This document shows positions 44,087 to 52,983 of a stretch of DNA of 64,000 bases, one piece after another (within the stretch, counting starts at the first letter, position 1; each line of letters begins with the position of its first letter). A model generated the notes under the pieces. That model made no database searches. It saw nothing but the letters and a program-made list of their open reading frames with translations, and was not told where the DNA came from. The translations under genes and the position numbers were made by a program. Source of the DNA: Myxococcus xanthus (GTDB taxonomy: Bacteria > Myxococcota > Myxococcia > Myxococcales > Myxococcaceae); contig NZ_CP017174.1 of NCBI RefSeq assembly GCF_006402735.1, positions 623,001 through 687,000 of the forward strand, written 5' to 3'.

Positions 44087-46210
44087 GTGGTCCTGGATGT
44101 GCACAAGGCGCGGTGCGTGCGTCGGGTGCTCTGGGTGGGATGGTGTTTGGGTTGGTGGCTGGCGGGCGCGCTGCCCGTGCATGCCGCGCCGTATGAAGTG
44201 GAGCCCGAGTCCGTGGGCGCGCAGGACCTGCTCGCGCTCGTGGAAGAGGGCGCCATCTCCGCCGAGACACTCTCCACGCTGCTGGCCTTGCGACGGACGG
44301 GCGTGGACCTGGGGCTGGCGTCGCGTGCCTCGCTCTACGGCTTGCCGGGGCTGACGTACTCGGACGTGGATGTGCTGCTGCGGTCGCGGGGAGAAGGCGG
44401 CGCCGCGGGTGGCGCGTTGACGGAGGCGGCGTCGCGGCGGCTCGCGCCGTTCCTGGAGGTACGGACGCCAGGACGGCTGTCGGGTGACGCGCGGTTGATG
44501 ATGGCCTTCGCGGCGTCGGATGGGCTGCCGCCACCGTTGGCGTTGCAGGTCCGCGCTGGAGGGCTCGCGGGGCTTCGGGTGGGACTGCTGACGACGCTGG
44601 CCCGGCGGACGCTGGAGCCTCCGCGCAGGGACGCGCGGCGGCGTGCCTTCGTGGTGGAGGCGCCCGGGACGTCCGTCATGCTGCCCAAGCTGTACGTGCA
44701 GTGGACGGGAGCGCGCGCGTCGCTGCTGGCGGGGACGTACCGGCTGGGCTTCGGACAGCGGCTCACGCTGGACACCACGGCGCTGCCGTCACCCGACGGG
44801 TTCCTTCCTGACGATAACGTGCGTCCTCCGGCGGGATTGGAGCGCGCGTGTCTGGCGGGCGGTGCGGGTTGCGAGCCCGAGGAACGCCTGTCGGACGTCA
44901 CTCCGGACTTCCGCTGGGACGAGGGCTTTCGGGGCGTCGCGGGCACGGTGCGAGGTCCGCTGGGGACGGGGGCCGCGCTGTCGCTCACCGGCTTCGGCTC
45001 GTATCAGTCCCGTGCGCTGGCTCGGCATGCGGTGCTGGACCGCTCGTTGTGTCCGTCGTCCGCCCGAGGCGTGTGCAAGGCCCCTGACGTCTGGGTGTCC
45101 GTGGCGGAGGGGCGATGGGAGAAGCTCACGGCACGGACGCTGCCGGGGATGTTCCGAGAGCTGGCGGGCGGTGGCAACGCGACGCTGGCGCTGTCGTCGC
45201 GGAGCCATGTGGGGCTCACCGGTTGGATGGCTCGGCCCGTGTGGGGCCAGGAGGGGGCGAAGCTCGACTTCCAGCCCAACGCCCGCTACCCAGCGGGAGG
45301 TGCCTTTGGCGCATTCGGGCTCGACGCCGCGTGGGGGCGTGGCGCGCTGGACGTCTTCTTTGAAGGCACACGCAGCTTCGATGCCGCGCCGGGTGGCGGC
45401 GGGGACTTCGGTGCGGTGCAGCGCACCGTGCTGTCAGGGGAGTCGCGCGAGCTGGAGCTGTCGCTGCGCTACTACGGGCGCGGTTTCGCCAATCCCTACA
45501 GCGGCGCGACGTCAGGCCCGGATGCGCTGGAAGGACTGCGCGTCCGCAACGAGCTGGGCGCCCGGCTGCGCTATCTCCACCGTGAGGAAGGCGCATGGCG
45601 GCTGCGAGGGCAGGTGGACGCCTGGACGCTGCCCGCGGATGGGGCGGTGTCTGGGAGCGCGGGCACGCTGCATGCGCGTGCCTCGATGCGCGGGGACCTT
45701 CGGGTGCGGCCCTGGCTTCAGCCCTCGCTCCAGGTGGAGTTGCGTGACAACGGCGTGGGTGGGATGGGGGCGTGCGCGGATGACTCGCTCTCCGCGCAAG
45801 AGGTGGCGGACCTGTGCGCCAGCGCGCGGTACGGCGTCACCGCCCGGGTGCGCTCCGACGTCGCGAAGGGGCTGACGGTTTCGCTCCAGTACGGACATGC
45901 GCGCGTGCAGGCACCCGAGACGAAGGGACTTCGCGACGACGCGCAGGCGGTGCTGGATGTCCGTGCCCAGCCGCTCGCGTCGCTGAAGTTGCATGGGCGA
46001 CTGGTGTGGAAGGACCAGGACCTTTCCGAGCGCAGCCGGCTTCAACAGGAGCTGCGGACCGCGCTGGATGTCGCGTGGAGGGTGTCGAGCGCCGTGTCCG
46101 CCCGGGGCCGGTACGCGTGGGTGCTCGACTTGAAGGACGCGCGCGTGGCGCGTGTGCCTCCCGACCCGCCGCGCCACCTCTTCCACCTGGAGTTGGAGAC
46201 GCGCTTTTGA
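44087..46210 (+). CDS. outer-membrane barrel with helix-hairpin-helix-like N-terminus
   Basis: A 707-residue exported protein. The signal peptide (VLWVGWCLGWWLAGALPVHA) is followed by a helix-hairpin-helix-like segment (about 38-100; LLALVEEGAISAETLSTLLAL, then LYGLPGLTYSDVDVLL), similar to the DNA-binding HhH motifs of ComEA. The rest, from about 125, alternates polar and hydrophobic residues like a large beta-barrel and ends LFHLELETRF, a C-terminal Phe typical of BamA substrates. It is the first gene of a three-gene operon with a lamin-tail lipoprotein and a thermonuclease. The start is GTG at 44087. A channel or surface receptor for extracellular DNA is inferred from the HhH-like part and the nuclease neighbour. 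Confidence 0.72.
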   Translation: MVLDVHKARCVRRVLWVGWCLGWWLAGALPVHAAPYEVEPESVGAQDLLALVEEGAISAETLSTLLALRRTGVDLGLASRASLYGLPGLTYSDVDVLLRSRGEGGAAGGALTEAASRRLAPFLEVRTPGRLSGDARLMMAFAASDGLPPPLALQVRAGGLAGLRVGLLTTLARRTLEPPRRDARRRAFVVEAPGTSVMLPKLYVQWTGARASLLAGTYRLGFGQRLTLDTTALPSPDGFLPDDNVRPPAGLERACLAGGAGCEPEERLSDVTPDFRWDEGFRGVAGTVRGPLGTGAALSLTGFGSYQSRALARHAVLDRSLCPSSARGVCKAPDVWVSVAEGRWEKLTARTLPGMFRELAGGGNATLALSSRSHVGLTGWMARPVWGQEGAKLDFQPNARYPAGGAFGAFGLDAAWGRGALDVFFEGTRSFDAAPGGGGDFGAVQRTVLSGESRELELSLRYYGRGFANPYSGATSGPDALEGLRVRNELGARLRYLHREEGAWRLRGQVDAWTLPADGAVSGSAGTLHARASMRGDLRVRPWLQPSLQVELRDNGVGGMGACADDSLSAQEVADLCASARYGVTARVRSDVAKGLTVSLQYGHARVQAPETKGLRDDAQAVLDVRAQPLASLKLHGRLVWKDQDLSERSRLQQELRTALDVAWRVSSAVSARGRYAWVLDLKDARVARVPPDPPRHLFHLELETRF

Positions 46211-46236
46211 CGGAGCTGAACGTGAGGGGGCAGGGC

Positions 46237-48048
46237 ATGAAGGGCTGGGGCAGGTACTTGGGGTGGGGCTGGTTGCTGGGGTTGGCGGGCGCGTGGGCGT
46301 GTGGTGGCACACCCCTGGACGAAGACGTGGACGCGGCGTGCGCGGGGCTGTTGCCCGGTGATGTCGTCATCACCGAGTACCTCAACGACCCGGTGGGGTC
46401 GGACACGGGCCAGGAGTACGTGGAGCTGCACAACCCCACGCGCATCCCCGTGGACCTGTATGGGCTGACGCTCTACGCGTCCCGCTCGGATGGCTCGCAG
46501 GAGAAGGCCTATGCCGTCCTCGATGAGATGACGGTGGCGGCGGGGGACTACCTGGTGCTGGGCGACGTGCGCGACGGGCCGGTGCCCGCGCACGTGGACC
46601 ACGCCTATGGCGACGGGCTGGGGGCGTTGGGGAACTCAGGCGGACGGCTGGGCATCCGGTGCGGTGAGCGGGTCCTGGACGAGGTCCAGCTCTCCGCGCC
46701 CGCGAAGAGCGGGGTATCGCGCATCTACGACGGACGCCTGGTGCCGGACATGGCGGGGAATGACGACCAGGCTCGCTGGTGTGACTCGCCCGACGCCGGT
46801 GTCGGCGGGACGCTCCAGGGGAGTCCTGGCGCCGCGAACGCCCCCTGTGGCCCCGTGGGTGACGCGGGTGTCCCCGCGGACGCGGGTGTGGTGGCGACGT
46901 GCAGGCCCGCGGGCGCCGATGCCGGGAGACCTGTCCTGCTTCCGGCGCCTGGAGACCTGGTCATCACTGAGCTCATGGCCAATCCGCGTGGCGACGACAC
47001 GTTGGGTGAGTGGGTGGAGCTGCGAGCCACGGCCCCCGTGGACCTCAACGGCGTGACGCTGGTCGCCGAGGCGGGTGAGGCGACGGTGAAGGCGGACGGT
47101 TGCCTGTCACTCGCGACGGGGGAGTACGCGGTGCTGGCCCGTCGCACGGATGCCACCCTCAACGGAGGGCTTCCTCCGCCCGTGGCGACGTTCAACATGG
47201 ACCTGCGCAATGCGGGCGGTCGGTTGCAGGTGAAGGCCGGGGGCGTGGTGGTCGACGCGGTCGATTACGGTCTGGCGATGGATGGCGTGGCCACGCAGGT
47301 GTCCGCACCGCTCGCGGATGCTGTCCAGAATGACGCGCCCTCCGCATGGTGCGCAGCCACGGCCGCCTATGGCTCGCGCGGTGACCTGGGGACGCCCGGT
47401 CGTGGGAATCGTGTCTGTGAGGGAGACGGAGGCACGCTGGGCGGCGCTGGCGACGGTGGAACCTCCGATGGCGGCGTGGATGCCGGGACGCTCGAGGACG
47501 GATGTATTGACCGGACCACCGGAAGGACGCGCGCGCGCAGGGTTCCCGATGGGGGCTCGCTCGTCCTCACCGAATTCATGGCGGACCCACAGGCGGTAGC
47601 GGACGCCATGGGGGAGTGGGTGGAGGTGCTCGCGCTGCGCGACGTGGACCTCAATGGTGTGTCGCTGTCCAACGAGAGCGGGAGCCGCTCGACGTTCGAC
47701 TCGGCGCTGTGTCTGGCAGTGAAGGCAGGAGGCCGCGCGGTCCTGGCGCGCAGTGAGGACGCGTCCCGCAATGGCGGGCTGCCCGCGGTGCTCGGCACCT
47801 TCAACTTCAACCTGGCGAATACAACGGGCAGCCGGAAGCTCGAGCTCTCGGTGGAAGGGCGCGTGCTCGACGCCGTGTCGTGGACCGGCGCGGCCATCCC
47901 GGGTGTGTCCTCACAGCTCGACCCCGGGCGCAGTGACCCTCAACGCAATGACTGGCCCGGGAGCTTCTGTCCCACGCCCGAGTCGGCCCGTTATGGCCGG
48001 GGAGACCGGGGCACGCCGGGAGGGGTGAACCGCTCATGCGCGCCTTGA
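46237..48048 (+). CDS. triple lamin-tail-domain lipoprotein
   Basis: A 603-residue lipoprotein. The signal peptide ends at a lipobox-like Cys (GLAGAWAC). Three lamin-tail (LTD) domains follow at about 40-150 (DVVITEYLNDPVGSDTGQEY), 245-350 (DLVITELMANPRGDDTLGEW) and 445-550 (LVLTEFMADPQAVADAMGEW), separated by linkers rich in Gly, Asp and Ala. In bacteria LTD domains often occur with secreted or membrane nucleases and hydrolases and are thought to bind surfaces or nucleic acids. GAGGGGG lies six bases before the ATG at 46237. It starts 26 bases after the barrel gene and overlaps the thermonuclease gene by 13 bases. Confidence 0.88.
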   Translation: MKGWGRYLGWGWLLGLAGAWACGGTPLDEDVDAACAGLLPGDVVITEYLNDPVGSDTGQEYVELHNPTRIPVDLYGLTLYASRSDGSQEKAYAVLDEMTVAAGDYLVLGDVRDGPVPAHVDHAYGDGLGALGNSGGRLGIRCGERVLDEVQLSAPAKSGVSRIYDGRLVPDMAGNDDQARWCDSPDAGVGGTLQGSPGAANAPCGPVGDAGVPADAGVVATCRPAGADAGRPVLLPAPGDLVITELMANPRGDDTLGEWVELRATAPVDLNGVTLVAEAGEATVKADGCLSLATGEYAVLARRTDATLNGGLPPPVATFNMDLRNAGGRLQVKAGGVVVDAVDYGLAMDGVATQVSAPLADAVQNDAPSAWCAATAAYGSRGDLGTPGRGNRVCEGDGGTLGGAGDGGTSDGGVDAGTLEDGCIDRTTGRTRARRVPDGGSLVLTEFMADPQAVADAMGEWVEVLALRDVDLNGVSLSNESGSRSTFDSALCLAVKAGGRAVLARSEDASRNGGLPAVLGTFNFNLANTTGSRKLELSVEGRVLDAVSWTGAAIPGVSSQLDPGRSDPQRNDWPGSFCPTPESARYGRGDRGTPGGVNRSCAP

Positions 48049-48521
48049 TGAAATGTGCGTTGGCCTGTTTGCTGGCGGCCTGTGGCGGAGGTGACGCGGA
48101 AGTCTCTTGCGGCCCCGCTTCAGGACGGGTGGCGGAGGTCCTGGATGGGGACACGGTCGTCCTGGAGAGCGGCGAGCGTGTTCGCTACCTGCTCGCGGAT
48201 GCACCGGAGCGCACGGGCGCGGGCGGTGACTGCTTCGGTCCGGAGGCGCATGCCTTCAACCGGGGGCTCGTCGAGGGCAGGCGGGTAGCGCTGACCTATG
48301 GCGAGGCGTGCGAGGACCGCTTCGGCCGGCGCCTCGCCTACGTGTCCGTGGACGGTCGCGAGGTGAACACGCTGTTGGTGGAGAGAGGCCATGCCTGCGT
48401 GCTCCACGTTCCTCCCGCGGGCCGTTCGAGACGCGCGGAGTTCGAGGCACTGGAGGCGCAGGCCCGGTTGGCGAGGCGCGGTGTCTGGGGGGCCTGCGCG
48501 CCCGTCCCCTGTCAGCGGTGA
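48036..48521 (+). CDS. thermonuclease (SNase-like) lipoprotein
   Basis: A 161-residue nuclease of the staphylococcal nuclease family with an N-terminal lipoprotein signal (MKCALACLLAACGGGD). The catalytic residues are in place: Asp in LDGDTV, Arg in VRYLLADAPE with Asp, Glu in CFGPEAHAF and Arg in DRFGRRLAYV. These Ca-dependent enzymes degrade DNA and RNA. Anchored outside the cell, it would process extracellular nucleic acid. Its ATG lies 13 bases before the end of the LTD lipoprotein gene, indicating coupled translation. Confidence 0.93.
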   Translation: MRALMKCALACLLAACGGGDAEVSCGPASGRVAEVLDGDTVVLESGERVRYLLADAPERTGAGGDCFGPEAHAFNRGLVEGRRVALTYGEACEDRFGRRLAYVSVDGREVNTLLVERGHACVLHVPPAGRSRRAEFEALEAQARLARRGVWGACAPVPCQR

Positions 48522-48727
48522 GCCACCTGTCGGACGAGGCACCGCCGTGGCTGCCTCTCCCGCGAGGCATCATCCGAGCCCGACTTGGAGACGGGCAGTC
48601 CCGCCGGGGGGCGGGATGTATCCCAGTGGTAACAGCCACGCGCGGCCCGCATGGAGAGGGCGGGCGTTCCTGGTTGGGGGGCTGGTGAGGACATGCCAGG
48701 GCAATCATCGACCACGAAGGCGCGCGC

Positions 48728-50992
48728 ATGAGTCCAAGCGTCACGCCGACGCTCTCGCTGCCGGACGTCTTGGAGGTCCTTCGGGAGGACATCATCCGGC
48801 GCCTGATGGCGGGGGTGGGCGCCGCGCTCGGAGCGCTCGCGCCCCTGGCGAGCGCGGATGCGGGGGGCCTTCACAAGCTCGTGGGGCGGCTCGGGGCGCT
48901 GCTCCGAATCCCCTCCATGGCGGCGCGGCTGGCGGAGGCTCGCGCCCTGGGCTGTGAGTATGGACGTGAGCGCTACCTGGCGGGCTTCAGTATCAGCTCG
49001 CTGGTGCTCGAGTATGGCGCGCTGCGCGACGCCATCCTCGAGAGCCTGGATGCCGTGGGCTGGGTCCCCGAGCTCGCGGGGCTGCGCGCGCTGGCCCAGG
49101 TGCTCGACGCGGGGCTGGCGGAGGCGGTGGGCCAGTCCTCCCTGGAGGACGAGCGCACCGCGCGGGCGACGGGGGCCTGGCTGCACGGGCTGCTCGACCA
49201 CGCACCGACGCTCATCTACGCCAAGGACACGGCGGGCCGGTACCTCTACGTGAACCACGGTTTCGAGAGGGCCTCCGGTAAGCTCCGGCGCGATGTGATG
49301 GGGCGCACCGACTTCGACCTGTTCTCCGCGGAGGTCGCCAGCACCTTCTCCGGCAATGACCGGCAGGTGCTGGACTCCGGCCAGCAGCTCACCATCGATG
49401 AGCACGTGCCGCTCATCGACGGGCTGCACGTCTTCCAGACCCTCAAGTTCCCCCTGCCGGACGCGCAGGGGCGTGTCGTTGGCGTGTGCGGCTTTTCCAC
49501 CGACTTCACCGAGGCGAAGCGGCTGGAGCGCGAGCGGGACGAGGCCCGCGAGCACTTGCGCCGCATCGTCACCCAGTTGCCCGTCATCCTCTGGGCCACG
49601 GACGCGCAGGGCATCATCACCCTCTTCGAGGGCGAGCGGCTGAGCGCGCTGGGGCTGGAGCGAGGCGCCTACGTGGGGCGCTCCGCGTTCGACGTGTACC
49701 GCGACCGGCCGGACCTCGTGGCCGCCACGATGCGCGCCCAGGAGGGGCAGTCCTTCACCCTGGAGGTGGAGATGGCGGGCTCCTATTTCATGACGGGCGT
49801 CTCCCCCGTCATCGGGCCCGACGGCAGCGTGATGAGCGTGGCGGGCGTGTCGCTGGACATCAGCGAGCGGCGGCGCGCCGAGGAGGTGCTGCGCCAGTCG
49901 GAGATGCGCTACCGGCTGGCCACGCTGGCGACCAGCGACGTCATCTACGACTGGGACCTGGACGCGGGGACCGTCGAGTGGAGTGAGTTGGCCGCCGCCC
50001 AGTTCCGGCTGGCCTCGCGCGCCCCGCCGCGGGACATCGCGTGGTGGACGGAGCACATCCATCCGGAGGACCGCGAGCGGATTGCCCGGGACATGCAGGC
50101 CGTCATCGACCAGGGCGCGAGCCATTGGGCGGACGAGTACCGCTTCCTGCGCGGGGATGGCACCTGGGCCGTGGTCGCCGACCGGGGGCAGGTGGTCCGG
50201 GACGCCGAGGGCCACGCGGTGCGCATGGTGGGCGCCATGCAGGACATCACCGAGCGGCGGGCCACGGAGCTGGAGGCGAAGCGGCGCGCGGAGTTCGAGC
50301 AGCTCCTCATCGGCATCGTCAGCCACGACCTGCGCAACCCCCTCGCCGCCATCAGCATGTCCGCCACCGCGCTGCTGCGGCGGGAAGGCCAGGATGAACG
50401 GCTCCGCAAGGGCCTGGGTCGCATCCTCTCCAGCGCCGAGCGCGCCACGCGCATGCTGAGGGATTTGCTCGACTTCACGCAGGCCCGGCTGGGCGGTGGC
50501 ATTCCCATGGAGCCCCAGTGGTTGGACCTGCACGAGCTGACTCGGCAAGTGGTGGAGGAGGTCCGGCTCACCCGCCCGGAGCGGACGCTGGAGCTGGAGT
50601 GCCGGGGAGACGGCTACGGGCTGTGGGACGCGGACCGGCTGGCGCAGGTCATCACCAACCTGGTCAACAACGCGCTCAGCTACAGCCCGGAGCACTGCCC
50701 GGTGCGCATCCGCACGCATGGACTGCGCGATGACGTGCTGCTGACCGTCCATAACGCGGGCGGGCCCATTGAGCCGGAGCTTCGGACCCGCCTGTTCGAG
50801 CCGATGAAGCGCCCGGAGCGCAAGGGCGCCCGGGGCGGACTGGGGCTGGGCCTCTTCATCGTGAAGCACATCGTGGATGCCCACGGCGGCGCGGTCCGCG
50901 TCCACTCCACGGAGCAGGAGGGAACCACGTTCCAGGCCCGCCTTCCCCGCCAGCCCATGCCGCCTGCTCGCCCGGACGTTGACGCTCCGTGA
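48728..50992 (+). CDS. PAS-domain sensor histidine kinase
   Basis: A 754-residue soluble hybrid of sensing domains and kinase. An N-terminal helical domain (about 1-145) resembles the RsbRD/RsbT co-antagonist type. Three PAS domains follow (about 155-260, 275-385 and 390-520). HisKA contains the phospho-acceptor His in IVSHDLRNPLAAI, and the ATPase domain has NLVNNALSYSP and GGLGLGLFIVKHI. There is no transmembrane segment, so it senses an internal signal. GAAGG precedes the ATG. No response-regulator gene is adjacent; its partner is elsewhere. Confidence 0.92.
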   Translation: MSPSVTPTLSLPDVLEVLREDIIRRLMAGVGAALGALAPLASADAGGLHKLVGRLGALLRIPSMAARLAEARALGCEYGRERYLAGFSISSLVLEYGALRDAILESLDAVGWVPELAGLRALAQVLDAGLAEAVGQSSLEDERTARATGAWLHGLLDHAPTLIYAKDTAGRYLYVNHGFERASGKLRRDVMGRTDFDLFSAEVASTFSGNDRQVLDSGQQLTIDEHVPLIDGLHVFQTLKFPLPDAQGRVVGVCGFSTDFTEAKRLERERDEAREHLRRIVTQLPVILWATDAQGIITLFEGERLSALGLERGAYVGRSAFDVYRDRPDLVAATMRAQEGQSFTLEVEMAGSYFMTGVSPVIGPDGSVMSVAGVSLDISERRRAEEVLRQSEMRYRLATLATSDVIYDWDLDAGTVEWSELAAAQFRLASRAPPRDIAWWTEHIHPEDRERIARDMQAVIDQGASHWADEYRFLRGDGTWAVVADRGQVVRDAEGHAVRMVGAMQDITERRATELEAKRRAEFEQLLIGIVSHDLRNPLAAISMSATALLRREGQDERLRKGLGRILSSAERATRMLRDLLDFTQARLGGGIPMEPQWLDLHELTRQVVEEVRLTRPERTLELECRGDGYGLWDADRLAQVITNLVNNALSYSPEHCPVRIRTHGLRDDVLLTVHNAGGPIEPELRTRLFEPMKRPERKGARGGLGLGLFIVKHIVDAHGGAVRVHSTEQEGTTFQARLPRQPMPPARPDVDAP

Positions 50993-51069
50993 CACCGTGA
51001 CGCTTGCTCCAGGGGGCCCAGCCCGGCTAGCACTGGGTCCGTGGTGACACGTCTTCCCTGGAGGGTTTC

Positions 51070-51900
51070 ATGAAGAAGGTCCTCATCGGACTGGGCATCG
51101 GCTGCGGTGTCTTCATCCTGGCGGGCATCGGCTTGATGCTGGCGGGTGGCATCTGGGCCAAGAACAAGTTTGGCGGCAGCATCGAAGCCATGCAGGCGAT
51201 GCAGGCTCAGGAGCAGGAGCTGACACAGCTCAACGCCAGCAATCCATTCAAGGCGCCCCCGGAGGGGCAGGTATTGCCGTTGGACGAGCAGCGGCTGCTG
51301 GCCTACCTGACGGTGCGCGAGTCGGCGCTGCCGGCCTTCAAGGCCTTCGAGGTGAAGTCCAAGGAGTTCGAGGCCCAGCACGAGGGCGACGGTGACGAGA
51401 AGCCGGGCTTCAACGCGGCCGTGGACGCCGCGGGCCTGTTCATGGGGCTGATGGCGGACGTGCGCAAGGCGTACATCGCCGGCCTCAAGGCGCAGGGGAT
51501 GTCGCCCGCCGAGTTCCAGAGCATCACCACCACTGTCTACGCCTCCATGGTGGCCGACAGCCTGGACCAGATTGGCGCCGCGGCGGAGCAGGGCCGGAAG
51601 ATGATGGTGACGCAGCTGGCCGAGGTCGACAAGCGGCTGGCGGACGACTCGCTCGCCGACGAGGAGCGCGCGCAGTTGGAGGAGGCCCGGGCGCAGCTCC
51701 AGGAGACGCTGGACACGATTGAGGAGACCCACGCGAACGAGGAGCAGCCGCTGTCCGAGGAGTCCAAGAAGGCGGCCGCCGCCAACGTGGCGCTGCTGAA
51801 GAAGCACAAGGAGCGCGTGGAGCTGATGGCCAACGTGGCCTTCGACGGCTTCGTGTTGGGTGGTGCCGGCGCCGACGGTCAGGCCGCGGGCCTGGAGTAG
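51070..51900 (+). CDS. membrane-anchored coiled-coil protein of unknown function
   Basis: A 276-residue protein with one N-terminal membrane segment (VLIGLGIGCGVFILAGIGLM) and a mostly helical, Ala/Glu/Gln-rich remainder. Coiled-coil-like heptads run over about 170-225 (SLADEERAQLEEARAQLQET). The protein is acidic and has no recognised domain. GGAGGG lies a few bases before the ATG. It stands alone between the histidine kinase gene and the decayed TerC gene. Confidence 0.8.
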   Translation: MKKVLIGLGIGCGVFILAGIGLMLAGGIWAKNKFGGSIEAMQAMQAQEQELTQLNASNPFKAPPEGQVLPLDEQRLLAYLTVRESALPAFKAFEVKSKEFEAQHEGDGDEKPGFNAAVDAAGLFMGLMADVRKAYIAGLKAQGMSPAEFQSITTTVYASMVADSLDQIGAAAEQGRKMMVTQLAEVDKRLADDSLADEERAQLEEARAQLQETLDTIEETHANEEQPLSEESKKAAAANVALLKKHKERVELMANVAFDGFVLGGAGADGQAAGLE

Positions 51901-51930
51901 CCGTTCCGCCGTGTCATGGGCGTTCCCGGC

Positions 51931-52300
51931 TCAGGCCTCCCGTTCCACGGGGGCGCCGGGCCGGGACGCCGCCGCCGCGCGTGCCTCCCGCCGCCGCGCG
52001 CGCTGGCTGGCCCACGCCGCCCCCGTGATGAGCGTGACGATGATGAGCACGGACGTCATGGGCAGGACGTGGAGCCACGGCTCCAGCACCATCTTCAGCC
52101 CCGCGAAGGCCAGCACACCCGCCAGGCCGTAGTGCAGGTAGCGCAGCGTCCCGACGGTGCCCGCCAGCACCAGGTAGAGCGCGCGCAGCCCCAGGATGGC
52201 GAAGGCGTTGGAGTTGTAGAGGGGGCACGGAGTCCACCGCGAGCAACACCAGCACCACGGCCCAGAAGACAATCCACATCCATGGCGGCACGCTCTGCAT
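51931..52300 (-). pseudogene. TerC/Alx-family membrane protein, internally deleted and frameshifted
   Basis: The N-terminal part, from the ATG at 52300, reads MQSVPPWMWIVFWAVVLVLL, like the first TerC segment. After DSVP the frame must shift to continue as YNSNAFAILGLRALYLVLAG and HYGLAGVLAFAGLKMVLEPW, which are the last membrane segments of TerC. About 150-200 middle residues of the family are missing. The join lies near 52225-52235. Frame and length show a dead gene. TerC-type proteins have been linked to metal efflux or protein export. Confidence 0.75.
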
Positions 52301-52388
52301 GGCGGAGTCAACCGATGCATGCCTGCCTCCGCGCGGGCGTGCGCACCCTGGTTGCGCCCCGCGTTGCAGTTGCAGGCGTTTTTCACAT

Positions 52389-52404
52389 GCGCAATGGATT
52401 GCGC
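52389..52404. promoter_or_regulatory. perfect 7-2-7 palindrome upstream of arsC
   Basis: GCGCAAT-GG-ATTGCGC (52389-52404) lies in the 256-base divergent region between the TerC relic and arsC, about 150 bases before the arsC start. It could be an operator, but no regulator gene is adjacent. Confidence 0.35.
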
Positions 52405-52556
52405 CCGCCAAAGGTAGGCGCGTGTGGCCTTCCGTCCGCCCGGCCTCTCCCTTTGCGGCCAGCCGTCCGTGAGATATGCAAGCGATTGAATACAACGAAA
52501 GTCGCTTCGCGCGGGGAGGGGCGCGTGAACCTTTGAGGAATGGAGTTGGACGTCTG

Positions 52557-52964
52557 ATGAACAAGGTCATCTTCGCCTGTGTACGCAACGCTGGCCGCTC
52601 GCTGATGGCGGAGGCGTTCTTCAATGTGATGGTAGACCCCCAGAAGGCGCGCGCCGTCTCCGCGGGGACGCAGCCTGGCGACAAGGTGCATCCCGAAGTG
52701 CTCGCGGCCATGCGGGACATCGGCATCGACCTGCACGACGTGAAGCCCCGCCTGCTCACGGACGACCTGGCCCAGGACGCGCAATGGCTCATCACCCTGG
52801 GATGTGGCGAGGCCTGTCCCCAGGTGCCGGGGCTCCAGCGCGAGGACTGGCCGCTGGAGGACCCCAAGGACAAGTCGGACGTCCTGGTCCACCGCATCCG
52901 CGACGAGCTGGCCGCCCGCGTGGCCGGATTGCTGGAGCGCGAAGGGTGGATGCGCGCCGGCTAG
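52557..52964 (+). CDS. arsC: arsenate reductase (ArsC, LMW-phosphatase fold)
   Basis: A 135-residue protein of the low-molecular-weight tyrosine phosphatase fold. The P-loop CVRNAGRS (Cys8 to Arg14) binds the oxyanion. Two further Cys lie at 83 and 87 (LGCGEAC), as in the thiol-relay arsenate reductases of this type. PLEDPKDKSD carries the general acid Asp. It reduces arsenate to arsenite, with a thioredoxin- or low-molecular-weight-thiol-type donor. The ATG at 52557 was chosen for the conserved start. No ars repressor or efflux gene is next to it. Confidence 0.88.
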   Translation: MNKVIFACVRNAGRSLMAEAFFNVMVDPQKARAVSAGTQPGDKVHPEVLAAMRDIGIDLHDVKPRLLTDDLAQDAQWLITLGCGEACPQVPGLQREDWPLEDPKDKSDVLVHRIRDELAARVAGLLEREGWMRAG

Positions 52965-52983
52965 CGCGGCTTCGAACGCGCGC

